Of a stretch of DNA of 58,024 bases, positions 30,391-39,440 are shown in pieces. Position numbers and translations under genes: made by a program. The notes under the pieces are model-generated. The model did not search any database. It was not told the DNA's origin and was given only the letters and a program-made list of their open reading frames with translations. Source of the stretch: Cytobacillus eiseniae (GTDB taxonomy: Bacteria; Bacillota; Bacilli; Bacillales; Cytobacillaceae); the NCBI RefSeq assembly GCF_017874625.1, contig NZ_JAGIKZ010000023.1, positions 1-58,024 on the forward strand. The letters run 5' to 3'. Each line of letters begins with the position of its first letter. The first letter of the stretch is position 1.

Positions 30391-30420
30391 TGTATATAAC
30401 TTTCCAGATGAAAGATACTA
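30391..30420 (+). promoter_or_regulatory. sigma-G promoter of spoVT
   Basis: TGTATA (30391-30396), 17 bases, GATACTA (30414-30420) fit the sigma-G pattern with one mismatch in each element. spoVT is a forespore sigma-G gene. Confidence 0.65.
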
Positions 30421-30531
30421 AGTTCAAACATGGCGATGCATTCATTTTCTCCCAAAGGTGGAACATTGCTAAAGGAAGTTTAAGCACTTCCGCTTTTCAA
30501 AAATCATCAGATGAAAGTGAGGCAACATTAG

Positions 30532-31068
30532 ATGAAAGCAACTGGTATTGTTCGTCGAATCGATGATTTAGGTCGTGTGGTCATTCCTAAGGAAATACGT
30601 AGAACATTACGTATTCGTGAGGGGGACCCACTAGAAATTTTTGTGGATCGCGATGGAGAAGTCATTCTAAAGAAGTACTCACCCATCAGTGAGCTAAGTG
30701 ATTTTGCAAAAGAGTATGCTGAAGCATTGTATGATAGCCTCGGCAATCCTGTACTCATTTGTGACAGAGATACGTTCATTGCTGTTGCTGGAGGCTCCAA
30801 AAAAGATTATCTAAATAAAAGCATCAGCGAATTAGTTGAGAAAACAATGGAGGACCGCAGCTCTGTCATTATGAATCAACAAGGTGAAATTGCTCTTGTA
30901 GATGGGAATTCAGAGGCTACAGCTGCCTATACGATAGGACCTATCATTGCAAATGGCGATCCAATAGGAGCAGTTATTATTTACGCAAAGGAAGGCTCAT
31001 TAGGCGATGTAGAACAAAAGGCAGTGGAAACGGCGGCAAGTTTCTTAGCAAGACAAATGGAGTCATAA
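30532..31068 (+). CDS. spoVT: stage V sporulation regulator SpoVT
   Basis: A forespore transcription factor that fine-tunes sigma-G genes. The 178-residue protein has an N-terminal AbrB-like swapped-hairpin DNA-binding domain (MKATGIVRRIDDLGRVVIPK) and a C-terminal GAF-like domain (about 55-178). Its first 50 residues are clearly related to AbrB at 8835. The ATG follows GTGAGGC. It has its own sigma-G promoter and a strong terminator. Confidence 0.98.
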   Translation: MKATGIVRRIDDLGRVVIPKEIRRTLRIREGDPLEIFVDRDGEVILKKYSPISELSDFAKEYAEALYDSLGNPVLICDRDTFIAVAGGSKKDYLNKSISELVEKTMEDRSSVIMNQQGEIALVDGNSEATAAYTIGPIIANGDPIGAVIIYAKEGSLGDVEQKAVETAASFLARQMES

Positions 31069-31100
31069 GCTTATCCAATCATGTCAGAAGAATCGTTTTG

Positions 31101-31128
31101 AAAAAGGCAGCAAAATGCTGCCTTTTTT
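31101..31128 (+). terminator. spoVT terminator
   Basis: Perfect stem AAAAAGGCAGCA / TGCTGCCTTTTT with a 3-base loop. Confidence 0.93.
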
Positions 31129-31192
31129 CGTGTTATGGTATAATACTGCTGAATTATGCTGAATTGTGTTTTTTTTGGGAGGAGTTGGGCTT

Positions 31193-32800
31193 ATGCGGCC
31201 CGAAAAGCGTTCGAGTGACTTTTTAAAAGGCACACTTATTTTGACTGTAGCCGCCTTGATTATAAAAGTATTAAGTGCGATTTATCGTGTGCCTTTTCAA
31301 AATATGGTTGGGGATGTCGGCTTTTATATTTATCAACAAGTCTATCCGTTTTATGGTGTGGCTTTCGTATTAGCAACAAGCGGCTTTCCTGTTGTTATTT
31401 CTAAAATGTATACGGAGCATATTGCGAAGAAGGGGAAGCAAGACATTCAATCGTTTTTTATCATTTGCACAATGGTGCTAATGGCAATTGGTCTTTCCTG
31501 TTTCGCCTTTCTTTATTTAGGAGCGGAATGGCTTGCCGTTCAAATGAATGATCCCCAATTGGCTCCATTATTAAGAATGGTATCCATCACTTTTCTAATT
31601 ATCCCCGTTATTGCGCTGTTTAGAGGCTATTTTCAAGGGGTTGGCAATATGGTTCCAACAGCTGTTTCGCAAGTGGGTGAACAGTTAGTTAGGGTATTAC
31701 TTATTTTCCTTGCCGCTTTTGTTCTCATTCATCAGGGATATGATTTATACATAGTAGGAAGTGGCGCAGTGCTTGGCTCAGTAATCGGCGGGATTGTCTC
31801 TATACTTATTCTCTTTCTTTATTATTGGATGGGGAAGGAAAGGCCGATTACAAAGATTCAATTAGGGGATTTCAAAGACAGCGGAAAGATTGTAAAGTCC
31901 CTTCTTACTCAAGGGCTCGCTATTTGTATTAGCAGCATGCTATTGATTCTTATGCAATTGGCTGATTCATTGAATCTTTATGCGGTCCTTGTTACGACAG
32001 GTCTAGATAGTGAAGAGGCTAAAGAATTGAAAGGGATATATGATCGTGGACAACCACTTATTCAATTAGGAATGGTTGTTGCCACATCCATGTCTTTATC
32101 CCTTGTTCCATTGATTACGAGTGAAAAATTAAAAGAAAAACAGGGGCTTATCCATGACAAAATCCGTCTAGCTCTTCAAATTGGCTTATTTATTGGCGTA
32201 GGTGCTACAGTCGGCTTATGGAGTATTATGAAGCAGACAAACACAATGCTATTTGAAAATAGCGATGGTTCAAATGTACTTGGTGTGTTAAGTTTATTGA
32301 TTTTATTTACTTCCATTATTATAACGACGATGGCCATTCTTCAAGGGTTAGGGATTATTTATTTTCCAGCCATGATGGTTATTTTAGGGTTTGGATTCAA
32401 ATATTTGCTGAATATTATTCTTATTCCACCATTTGGTACATTAGGTGCGGCGATTGCTTCGGCGATTGCTTTATGTGTAATAATGATGGTCTTACTTTAT
32501 AGGCTCAAGGTCTTTTTGAAAAAGGGATTTATGAATATCCGGTTTATTTTTATTGTCATTGTGGCAGCAATTGTCATGATGATTGTTTTAAAGGTTTATT
32601 TATTCATAACAGGGCATTTGCCGCATAACGGGTATGGTCGTTTGTTTGCAGGGTTTCAAGCAATCAGTGCAGTTGTTATAGGAGGTATTACTTATTTATG
32701 GATCGTATTAAAAGGAAGAACCTTTAAGGAGGAAGAGCTTATGATGTTGCCATTTGGAAGTAAATTGCTCTTATTCCTGCCAAAAAGAAAAAGGAGATGA
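31193..32800 (+). CDS. yabM: polysaccharide-biosynthesis flippase-like membrane protein YabM
   Basis: A 535-residue MOP/MVF-superfamily protein related to SpoVB and MurJ-type lipid flippases; its own substrate is not established. Many hydrophobic segments (about 12-14) run through the protein, with the conserved N-terminal FLKGTLILTVAALIIKVLSA and the YRVPFQNMVGDVGFYIYQQ loop. The ATG at 31193 lies 8 bases after GGAGG. The downstream yabN ribosome binding site is in its last codons, so yabM-yabN-rqcP are probably one transcript. Confidence 0.92.
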   Translation: MRPEKRSSDFLKGTLILTVAALIIKVLSAIYRVPFQNMVGDVGFYIYQQVYPFYGVAFVLATSGFPVVISKMYTEHIAKKGKQDIQSFFIICTMVLMAIGLSCFAFLYLGAEWLAVQMNDPQLAPLLRMVSITFLIIPVIALFRGYFQGVGNMVPTAVSQVGEQLVRVLLIFLAAFVLIHQGYDLYIVGSGAVLGSVIGGIVSILILFLYYWMGKERPITKIQLGDFKDSGKIVKSLLTQGLAICISSMLLILMQLADSLNLYAVLVTTGLDSEEAKELKGIYDRGQPLIQLGMVVATSMSLSLVPLITSEKLKEKQGLIHDKIRLALQIGLFIGVGATVGLWSIMKQTNTMLFENSDGSNVLGVLSLLILFTSIIITTMAILQGLGIIYFPAMMVILGFGFKYLLNIILIPPFGTLGAAIASAIALCVIMMVLLYRLKVFLKKGFMNIRFIFIVIVAAIVMMIVLKVYLFITGHLPHNGYGRLFAGFQAISAVVIGGITYLWIVLKGRTFKEEELMMLPFGSKLLLFLPKRKRR

Positions 32801-32807
32801 AGGTGAA

Positions 32808-34262
32808 TTGAAAAAGATACGTATTCTCGGGCTTGGTGCTGGAGATTTGGAACAGCTTCCGCTTGGTGTCTATCGCGCAATGAAAAATGCTGAAAGGCTT
32901 TATTTGCGAACGAAGGAGCATCCAGTCGTGAAGGAACTGGCTGAAGAAGGAATCAATTTTACGTCATTTGATGCTATTTATGAGAAACACGAGCAATTTC
33001 AAGCCGTATATGAAGAAATAAGCAATTTTCTAATAGAAGCTGCATCAAGGGAAGTGATCACGTATGCGGTGCCTGGTCATCCGCTCGTTGCTGAGCAAAC
33101 AGTGCAGTTATTGCTTGAGCAAGCAGCAGAAAATGAGGTAGCAATTGAAATAGTTGGTGGGCAAAGTTTCCTTGATGCATTATTTCAAGCGTTGAAAATG
33201 GATCCGATCGATGGATTTCAGCTACTTGATGGCACTTGCTTAAATAAGGACGAAATTGAAGTAAAGCATCATCTGATTATCGGACAAGTATATGATTCAT
33301 TTATTGCTTCTGAAGTGAAGCTTACACTCATGGAAATTCTTCCTTATGATTATGATACATATATTGTTACGGCAGCGGGAAGCCAGATGGAGCAGATTAA
33401 AAAAGTTCCATTACATGAATTGGACAGGGAAGTGGAGTTAAATAATCTTACTTCTGTTTATATCCCGCCAGTGACAGATGACCGTATTTTATATAAGAAT
33501 TTTCCCCATTTACGTAGAATTATTGCTGAGCTCCGCGGACCTAATGGCTGTCCATGGGATAAAAAGCAAACACATGAATCATTAAAGAAATATTTAATTG
33601 AAGAAGCATATGAGCTAATTGAAGCAATCAATGAAGGAGATATCGATCATATGATTGAAGAGCTTGGGGATGTTCTCCTTCAAGTACTCCTTCATGCGCA
33701 AATTGGGGAAGATGATGGTTATTTCTCGATTGAAGATGTCATTCAAGGTCTGTCCGAGAAGATGGTCCGTCGACACCCACATGTATTTGGAGAGGTTAAT
33801 GCAGAAACAGAAGAAGATGTCTTGAGAAATTGGCAGGAAATTAAAAATGAAGAAAAGGGGTTAGCTGATGAATCCCTTCTCGATCAGGTAGGAAAATCAC
33901 TCCCCAATTTGATGGCAGCTGCAGAAATTCAAAAACAAGCAGCAAAAGTTGGCTTTGATTGGAAGGAAGTCGGTCCTGCCTGGGAGAAAGTAAAAGAAGA
34001 GATGAACGAATTTGAGCAAGAGGTACAGATGAAAAGTGAGCAAATGCTGAATGAATTCGGCGACATTCTTTTTGCCTTTGTCAATATTGCGCGCTTTTAT
34101 CAGATTAATCCGGAAGAGGCTTTATTTCAGACAAACCAAAAGTTCAGACGTCGTTTTTCGTATGTAGAGAAAAAAGTAAAAATGAGCGGGAAAAAATTTG
34201 AAGACTTTGCTTTAGAACAATTAGACCAATTTTGGGATGAAGCAAAAGAAAAAGGGTTATAG
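32808..34262 (+). CDS. yabN: YabN: tetrapyrrole-methylase-like plus MazG NTP pyrophosphohydrolase
   Basis: A fusion of an N-terminal SAM-dependent tetrapyrrole-methylase-like domain (about 1-220, ILGLGAGDLEQLPLG and VPGHPLVAEQTVQLL) and a C-terminal MazG domain (from about 230). MazG motifs are GCPWDKKQTHESLKKYL, EEAYELIEA and EELGDVLLQVLLHA, with the metal-binding acidic residues in place. MazG enzymes hydrolyse NTPs including non-canonical ones; the role of the first domain is unknown. The start is TTG 32808, preceded by AAGGAGATGA; the family N-terminus fits. Confidence 0.93.
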   Translation: MKKIRILGLGAGDLEQLPLGVYRAMKNAERLYLRTKEHPVVKELAEEGINFTSFDAIYEKHEQFQAVYEEISNFLIEAASREVITYAVPGHPLVAEQTVQLLLEQAAENEVAIEIVGGQSFLDALFQALKMDPIDGFQLLDGTCLNKDEIEVKHHLIIGQVYDSFIASEVKLTLMEILPYDYDTYIVTAAGSQMEQIKKVPLHELDREVELNNLTSVYIPPVTDDRILYKNFPHLRRIIAELRGPNGCPWDKKQTHESLKKYLIEEAYELIEAINEGDIDHMIEELGDVLLQVLLHAQIGEDDGYFSIEDVIQGLSEKMVRRHPHVFGEVNAETEEDVLRNWQEIKNEEKGLADESLLDQVGKSLPNLMAAAEIQKQAAKVGFDWKEVGPAWEKVKEEMNEFEQEVQMKSEQMLNEFGDILFAFVNIARFYQINPEEALFQTNQKFRRRFSYVEKKVKMSGKKFEDFALEQLDQFWDEAKEKGL

Positions 34263-34273
34263 GAGTGAGATGA

Positions 34274-34540
34274 ATGAGACTAGACAAGTTTTTAAAGGTA
34301 TCTAGATTAATTAAGAGAAGAACACTAGCAAAGGAAGTTTCGGATCAAGGGAGGATATCCGTTAATGGACAGCAGGCAAAAGCAAGCACAACTGTAAAAG
34401 TAGGAGATGAGCTTGCTGTTCGATTTGGGCAGAAGCTTGTTACAGTAAAAATTGATCGTTTGCAGGAAACAACAAAAAAAGAAGATGCGGCCTCTATGTA
34501 TACGATTATAAAAGAGGAAAAGATAGATGTAGAAGCGTAA
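34274..34540 (+). CDS. rqcP: ribosome-associated quality control protein RqcP (YabO)
   Basis: An S4-domain RNA-binding protein related to Hsp15 that stabilises P-site tRNA during RqcH-driven alanine tailing on stalled 50S subunits. The 88-residue protein is mostly one S4 domain: [21 protein letters not shown] and [20 protein letters not shown]. The ATG follows AGGAGTG. It sits 11 bases after yabN and ahead of a terminator-like hairpin that precedes the sporulation pair yabP-yabQ. Confidence 0.95.
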   Translation: MRLDKFLKVSRLIKRRTLAKEVSDQGRISVNGQQAKASTTVKVGDELAVRFGQKLVTVKIDRLQETTKKEDAASMYTIIKEEKIDVEA

Positions 34541-34567
34541 GAGACTGATCTCTCTTTCGCTTTTCTT
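34532..34567 (+). terminator. hairpin after rqcP
   Basis: AAGCG...AAGAGA pairs with TCTCTCTTTCGCTT in an imperfect stem that begins in the last codons, followed by TTCTTTGTT. Confidence 0.55.
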
Positions 34568-34643
34568 TGTTCTAATTCACCTTTTTCATTCATAAACATG
34601 TACAAAACAAAAGCTTGTACTATGTGAATGTGAGGGATGTACA

Positions 34644-34949
34644 ATGAGCAATTATTATGAGACGAATTCAACACCGAAGACAACTGTCCAGGAACATGAT
34701 GTCATTATGCGAAGCAGAAGGCTTTTGGATATTACAGGGGTAAAACAAGTGGAGAGCTTTGATAATGAGGAATTTTTGCTAGACACAGTGATGGGCTTTT
34801 TAGCAATTAAAGGGCAGAATTTACAAATGAAAAATTTGGATGTAGATAAGGGTGTTGTCTCGATTAAAGGGAAAATATTTGATCTTGTTTATCTTGATGA
34901 TCAACAAGGAGATAAAGCTAAAGGGTTCTTTAGCAAACTTTTCCGATGA
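34644..34949 (+). CDS. yabP: sporulation protein YabP
   Basis: YabP is a mother-cell sporulation protein of the YabP/YqfC family, with no known enzymatic activity. The 101-residue protein has HDVIMRSRRLLDITGVKQVESFDNEEF and a small beta-rich domain. The ATG follows GAGGGATG. Its stop overlaps the yabQ start (ATGA), so the pair is translationally coupled. I could not find a clear sigma-E promoter; an imperfect inverted repeat lies at 34596-34625. Confidence 0.93.
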   Translation: MSNYYETNSTPKTTVQEHDVIMRSRRLLDITGVKQVESFDNEEFLLDTVMGFLAIKGQNLQMKNLDVDKGVVSIKGKIFDLVYLDDQQGDKAKGFFSKLFR

Positions 34950-35578
34950 CATTAACTACTCAATTTATAACCATGCTGGCCATGGTTGGCATGGGAAGTG
35001 TATTTGGCGCTTCCCTTGATACGTATAATCGTTTTTTAAAGCGAGTGGAGCGAAATCGCTTAATCGTTTTTTTGAATGATATCCTTTTCTGGATCGTTCA
35101 AGGGTTAGCGATTTTTTATATTTTATTTTTAGTTAATCGTGGTGAACTCAGATTCTATATTTTCATCGCCCTTTTATGTGGATTTGCAGCATATCAAAGT
35201 TTATTTAAAGACATTTATTTACGTTTGCTGGAAATAACAATATCAATGATCATCCGATTTCTGCGTTTTTTGCAAAAGTTATTTTATTATTTAATCTACA
35301 AACCCATTAATGGTCTTGTCGTTGCACTCATTGCGCTTTTATTTTTTTTCGGAAGGGTTCTTTTGTCACTGTTGAAGATGCTTCAAAAGATAGTATTATA
35401 TATATTGAAGCTTATATTTCTCCCTATTAAATGGGTACTTTGGATTATGTGGAAAATAATGCCGAATAATAGTAAAAAAATGATCGAAAAGATTTTTAAT
35501 AGATTGGCAGGATATTCTAAAAAAATAAAGAATTACATTCTTAAGGGAATATCAAAATGGAAAAAGGATAAAAAGTAA
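34946..35578 (+). CDS. yabQ: spore cortex membrane protein YabQ
   Basis: YabQ is a membrane protein of the outer forespore membrane needed for cortex synthesis. The 210-residue sequence has about four to five hydrophobic segments in the first 150 residues and a strongly basic C-terminal tail ending in lysines. It starts within the yabP stop codon. divIC follows after 13 bases, as in B. subtilis. Confidence 0.92.
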   Translation: MTLTTQFITMLAMVGMGSVFGASLDTYNRFLKRVERNRLIVFLNDILFWIVQGLAIFYILFLVNRGELRFYIFIALLCGFAAYQSLFKDIYLRLLEITISMIIRFLRFLQKLFYYLIYKPINGLVVALIALLFFFGRVLLSLLKMLQKIVLYILKLIFLPIKWVLWIMWKIMPNNSKKMIEKIFNRLAGYSKKIKNYILKGISKWKKDKK

Positions 35579-35591
35579 GGAGGGGTGCGAA

Positions 35592-35987
35592 GTGGGTGCC
35601 ATCCAGAAGAGAAAAGTAGCAACGATCCAAACGAGCTATGCAAAGCAGCAAGAAGCAGCTGAGATTAAAGGGAGCAGTAAAAGAAAGCGTCTATATAGAA
35701 GATTAACGGTCTTTTTTATTGGGGCACTCTTTCTTTCTATTTTCATGATCTCAACACTCGTTTCGCAAGCCAATACGTTAGATGAGAAAAGGATGGTAAA
35801 GGAACAGCTGGATCAAGATTTAGCTCAATTAAAACAAAAGGAAGTTTTCCTAGAAGAAGAAATTGTTAAATTGAATGACGATGAGTACATTGCAAAGCTA
35901 GCTAGGAAGGATTATTTCCTTTCTGAAAACGATGAAGTAATCTTTACGATTCCAGAGAAAAAGGAAAAGAAGTCGAAAAAGGAATAG
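35592..35987 (+). CDS. divIC: cell-division protein DivIC (FtsB-like)
   Basis: DivIC is a bitopic divisome protein that works with DivIB and FtsL at the septum. The 131-residue protein has a cytoplasmic basic N-terminus, one membrane segment (about 39-58) and an extracytoplasmic coiled coil, ending in a lysine-rich tail; DEYIAKLARKDYFLSENDEVIF is the conserved FtsB-like end. The GTG start follows AAGGAGGGG. It closes the yabP-yabQ-divIC run. Confidence 0.95.
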   Translation: MGAIQKRKVATIQTSYAKQQEAAEIKGSSKRKRLYRRLTVFFIGALFLSIFMISTLVSQANTLDEKRMVKEQLDQDLAQLKQKEVFLEEEIVKLNDDEYIAKLARKDYFLSENDEVIFTIPEKKEKKSKKE

Positions 35988-36007
35988 GTAACTAATTAGA
36001 CCTTGTA

Positions 36008-36036
36008 TTGAACTCTTTTTTCTTATTCTGTATAAT
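36008..36036 (+). promoter_or_regulatory. sigma-A promoter of yabR
   Basis: TTGAAC (36008-36013), 17-base spacer, perfect TATAAT (36031-36036), about 48 bases before yabR. Confidence 0.78.
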
Positions 36037-36083
36037 ATAAAGTAAGTTTGACTTTATATCACTCAAGGAGGCAATTTCTTTTT

Positions 36084-36542
36084 ATGTCAATCGAAGTGGG
36101 CAGCAAGTTACAAGGTAAAGTAACAGGTATTACAAATTTCGGAGCGTTTGTGGAGTTACCGGAAGGCTCAACAGGTCTGGTACACATTAGTGAAGTCGCA
36201 GACAATTATGTAAAGGATATTAATGAGCACCTTAAAGTCGGTGACGAGGTTGAGGTTAAAGTCATTAATGTCGAAAAGGATGGAAAGATTGGTTTATCCA
36301 TCAAAAAGGCAAAAGACCGTCCTGAAAGAACGGAGCGTCCTGAAAGAGGCGACAGAAGAGAGTCAAGGGGACATTCACAATCTCAACGTCCACGTCAAGG
36401 TAGATCAAACGACAATCGTCCTACAAGAGAAAACTTTGAATCTAAAATGGCTCGTTTCTTAAAGGATAGTGAAGATCGTTTATCATCTTTAAAACGCAAT
36501 ACTGAATCAAAACGTGGGGGAAGAGGCGCTAGACGAGGTTAA
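36084..36542 (+). CDS. yabR: S1-domain RNA-binding protein YabR
   Basis: A one-domain S1 protein related to polynucleotide phosphorylase and general stress protein 13; its function is not established. The S1 domain fills residues 1-75 (GKVTGITNFGAFVELPEG, GLVHISEVAD, KIGLSIKKA), followed by a highly basic Arg/Glu-rich tail to residue 152. AAGGAGG lies 12 bases before the ATG at 36084. It has its own promoter and terminator. B. subtilis has two tRNA genes between yabR and spoIIE; none is present here. Confidence 0.94.
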   Translation: MSIEVGSKLQGKVTGITNFGAFVELPEGSTGLVHISEVADNYVKDINEHLKVGDEVEVKVINVEKDGKIGLSIKKAKDRPERTERPERGDRRESRGHSQSQRPRQGRSNDNRPTRENFESKMARFLKDSEDRLSSLKRNTESKRGGRGARRG

Positions 36543-36605
36543 CTTGCTGCAGAATTGATATATTTATATATAGCAGGGTTTACCGTTTATTATTCCCATA
36601 GCCAA

Positions 36606-36638
36606 AGACAAGTCTTTAATCGGACTTGTCTTTTTTTG
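36606..36638 (+). terminator. yabR terminator
   Basis: A 9-bp perfect stem AGACAAGTC / GACTTGTCT with an 8-base loop, followed by TTTTTT. Confidence 0.92.
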
Positions 36639-36771
36639 TCCTTTTTTTAATGATTGATAAGATTTTTATTGCCTTGCTCTATAGCAAAGTAGAAGTTACT
36701 TCTGCTTCTGGAATGTCATTTAAGCAAAGTAATTAAAGGAATTTGTTTTCTTTTTGGGGATTTCAGAGGAA

Positions 36772-36814
36772 TGAGTCGAACGAAAATAAGAAGCTTGTCC
36801 ACTATTTTGACAAA
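36772..36814. promoter_or_regulatory. Spo0A boxes at the spoIIE promoter
   Basis: AGTCGAA (36774-36780) matches the TGTCGAA core except for the first base, and minus-strand TTTGTCAAA (36806-36814, overlapping the -35) matches TTTGTCRAA. A weaker TTGTCCA is at 36796. Spo0A-P activates spoIIE in B. subtilis. Confidence 0.6.
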
Positions 36815-36839
36815 CTTTTTCTCGTTTCAAACTTATAAT
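36807..36839 (+). promoter_or_regulatory. spoIIE promoter with 21-bp spacing
   Basis: Perfect TTGACA (36807-36812) and TATAAT (36834-36839) are separated by exactly 21 bases. This is the unusual spacing of the Spo0A-dependent spoIIE promoter, which cannot fire without activator. Confidence 0.85.
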
Positions 36840-36869
36840 AGGCTATAAAAAATGGGGAGTGTAGTATAC

Positions 36870-39356
36870 ATGGCAAATGTAGAAAGGAATTTAATTGAAC
36901 CGCTCGGAGAAGTAAATTTAGAAAAACCTAAATTGGAGCTCTCAAGAGGGATCAATAAATTTCACCTATTGTTGGAAACTGTTTTTCTGAAAAAGGGCTA
37001 CCTTCTTTTATTGCTTGGCTTTTTACTTGGACGAGCCTTAATTTTAGCTCAGCTCACCCCTTTTAGTCTCCCGTTTTTTGCGGCCGTTTACTTTATTAGA
37101 AAGGAAAAGGCTCCTATTGCCTTGATCGGATTGATTGCCGGTGCTGCAACGATTTCACTAACAAAGGCAGGATCGGTCTTTGCGATTATCTTTCTATTTC
37201 TATTTGCCTTTCGGATTGCTAAGAAATGGCTGAAGAATGAAATGAAGGCTTTGCCATTTTTCGTGTTTTTCACCTTGCTTGCTGGAAAAATAGCAGAGGA
37301 TGTTATTTTAACGACTAAGCTTTCTTTATATGATGGGATGATGGCAGGAGTAGAAGCGAGCTTAGGCTTTATTTTAACGCTTATCTTTGTTCAAAGCCTT
37401 CCGTTATTGTCAAATAGTAAACGAAGGCAGCCGTTAAAGACAGAAGAAATTGTTTGTTTAATCATTATGCTAGCCTCTGTTATGACGGGAACAATTGGCT
37501 GGTCATTATATGATTTATCTGTTGAATATATTATGTCGAGATATTTGGTCCTTCTTTTTGCTTTCGTTGCAGGTGCAACGATGGGATCAACTGTCGGAGT
37601 GCTGACAGGTTTGATTTTCAGTCTTGCGAATGTCACAAGCTTTTATCATATGAGCTTGCTCGCCTTTGCAGGTTTGCTTGGCGGTCTTCTAAAGGATGGA
37701 AGAAAAGTCGGTGTTGCAGCAGGTTTGTTAATTGCTACTCTTTTGATTGGGATGTATGGAGAAGGGAACGGCACACTTTCAAAAACCTTATTAGAAACAG
37801 CTGCAGCCATTCTTTTATTCATTCTTACACCGAATGCACTTCTTACAAAGCTTGCAAAATATATTCCAGGTACAGCTGAACATGCGGCAGAACAGCAGCA
37901 GTATATGCGAAAGGTCAGAGATGTTACAGCCCAAAGGGTCGCCCAATTTTCTACTGTCTTTCAGGCACTTTCGAAAAGCTTCTCATCCTATGATGAACCA
38001 TCTGAATGGGAGGATGATGAAGACTCTAGAGAGTTAGATTATTTTCTAAGCAATGTCACAGAGAAGACTTGCCAAACATGTTTCAAGAAAGATCATTGCT
38101 GGGCAAGGAACTTTGATACAACATATGATTATATGAAAGAGATTATGAATGAAATGGATTACAATCAGGGAGAATTATCAACCAAGCTTTCAAGAGAATG
38201 GGAAAAACATTGTACACGCGCTAAAAAGGTAACTGATACAATTCAGCAGGAACTAACTTATTATCATGCGAATCAAAAATTGAAAAAACAAGTGCAGGAG
38301 AGCAGAAGACTAGTAGCAGAACAATTATTAGGTGTATCCGAGGTGATGGGAGATTTTGCGAAGGAAATTCAACGGGAAAGGGAAAATCACCATAAGCAAG
38401 AGGAGCTGATCCTTGAAGCGCTGCAAGAGTTCGGGATTCACATTGAACAAGTTGAAATTTATAGCTTAGAACAAAGAAATGTGGATATTGATATAACCAT
38501 TCCATATTGCAATGGTCATGGGGAATGTGAGAAGCTCATTGCCCCAATGCTATCCGACATACTAGGAGAGACGATAGTCGTTATTTCTGAGGAATGTTCA
38601 ACCTATCCAAATGGCTTCTGTCATTTTACTTTTCGATCATCCAAGGCATTTACTGTTGAAAGTGCTGTTGCCCATGCGGCCAAAGATGGGGGATTTCTTT
38701 CAGGGGATAGCTATTCAACGATGGAACTAGGATGCGGGAAATATGCCATTGCTATAAGTGATGGGATGGGAAATGGGGAGAGAGCGCATGTGGAAAGCAA
38801 GGAAACGCTTCAATTGCTGCATCAGATTTTGCAATCAGGAATTGAAGAGAAAGTAGCCATTAAATCAGTTAATTCCGTATTGTCTTTACGAACAACCGAT
38901 GAAATTTTTTCTACTTTAGATCTAGCGATGATTGATCTTCAAAATGCGAGTGCGGAGTTTTTGAAAATTGGCTCAACACCTAGCTTTATTAAGAGGGGGA
39001 ATAAAGTAATTAAAATTCAAGCGAGTAATTTGCCGATGGGCATCTTGCAGGATTTTGAGGTAGATGTAGTTAGTGAACAGCTAAAAGCAGGCGATTTATT
39101 AATTATGATGAGCGATGGGATTTTTGAAGGGCCTAGACATGTTGAGAATTTTGATTTATGGATGAAGAGAAAAATATTAGAGCTGAAAACGGATGACCCA
39201 CAATCAATTGCGGATTTAATTATGGAAGAAGTCATTCGTTCAAGAGCGGGCTCAATTGAGGACGATATGACAGTCATTGTGGCAAATATTAAACATAACA
39301 CACCGAAGTGGTCTAGTATTCCTGTTCAGGATCTATCTAAAAGATTAACTAGTTAA
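36870..39356 (+). CDS. spoIIE: stage II sporulation phosphatase SpoIIE
   Basis: SpoIIE dephosphorylates SpoIIAA-P to release sigma-F and interacts with FtsZ at the polar septum. The 828-residue protein has about ten membrane segments in residues 30-325, a central FtsZ-interacting and regulatory region containing the CQTCFKKDHCW cysteines, and a C-terminal PP2C phosphatase domain (from about 585) with SGDSYSTMELG, ISDGMGNGERA and MSDGIFEGP metal-binding aspartates. The ATG at 36870 lies 10 bases after GGGGAG. Confidence 0.98.
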   Translation: MANVERNLIEPLGEVNLEKPKLELSRGINKFHLLLETVFLKKGYLLLLLGFLLGRALILAQLTPFSLPFFAAVYFIRKEKAPIALIGLIAGAATISLTKAGSVFAIIFLFLFAFRIAKKWLKNEMKALPFFVFFTLLAGKIAEDVILTTKLSLYDGMMAGVEASLGFILTLIFVQSLPLLSNSKRRQPLKTEEIVCLIIMLASVMTGTIGWSLYDLSVEYIMSRYLVLLFAFVAGATMGSTVGVLTGLIFSLANVTSFYHMSLLAFAGLLGGLLKDGRKVGVAAGLLIATLLIGMYGEGNGTLSKTLLETAAAILLFILTPNALLTKLAKYIPGTAEHAAEQQQYMRKVRDVTAQRVAQFSTVFQALSKSFSSYDEPSEWEDDEDSRELDYFLSNVTEKTCQTCFKKDHCWARNFDTTYDYMKEIMNEMDYNQGELSTKLSREWEKHCTRAKKVTDTIQQELTYYHANQKLKKQVQESRRLVAEQLLGVSEVMGDFAKEIQRERENHHKQEELILEALQEFGIHIEQVEIYSLEQRNVDIDITIPYCNGHGECEKLIAPMLSDILGETIVVISEECSTYPNGFCHFTFRSSKAFTVESAVAHAAKDGGFLSGDSYSTMELGCGKYAIAISDGMGNGERAHVESKETLQLLHQILQSGIEEKVAIKSVNSVLSLRTTDEIFSTLDLAMIDLQNASAEFLKIGSTPSFIKRGNKVIKIQASNLPMGILQDFEVDVVSEQLKAGDLLIMMSDGIFEGPRHVENFDLWMKRKILELKTDDPQSIADLIMEEVIRSRAGSIEDDMTVIVANIKHNTPKWSSIPVQDLSKRLTS

Positions 39357-39440
39357 TTTAACCAAATGTAGTAAAGAGTATGTATAAATCCTTTCCATCA
39401 GGTCGAAAATGGTAACAACTCAAAGATGGAGGGGAGTATC

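Noticed and set aside
34590..34625. Sigma-E promoter for yabP from TCATAAA and TGTACTAT
   Set aside because: The spacing is about 19 bases and the -10 matches poorly; expected biologically but not supported by the sequence.
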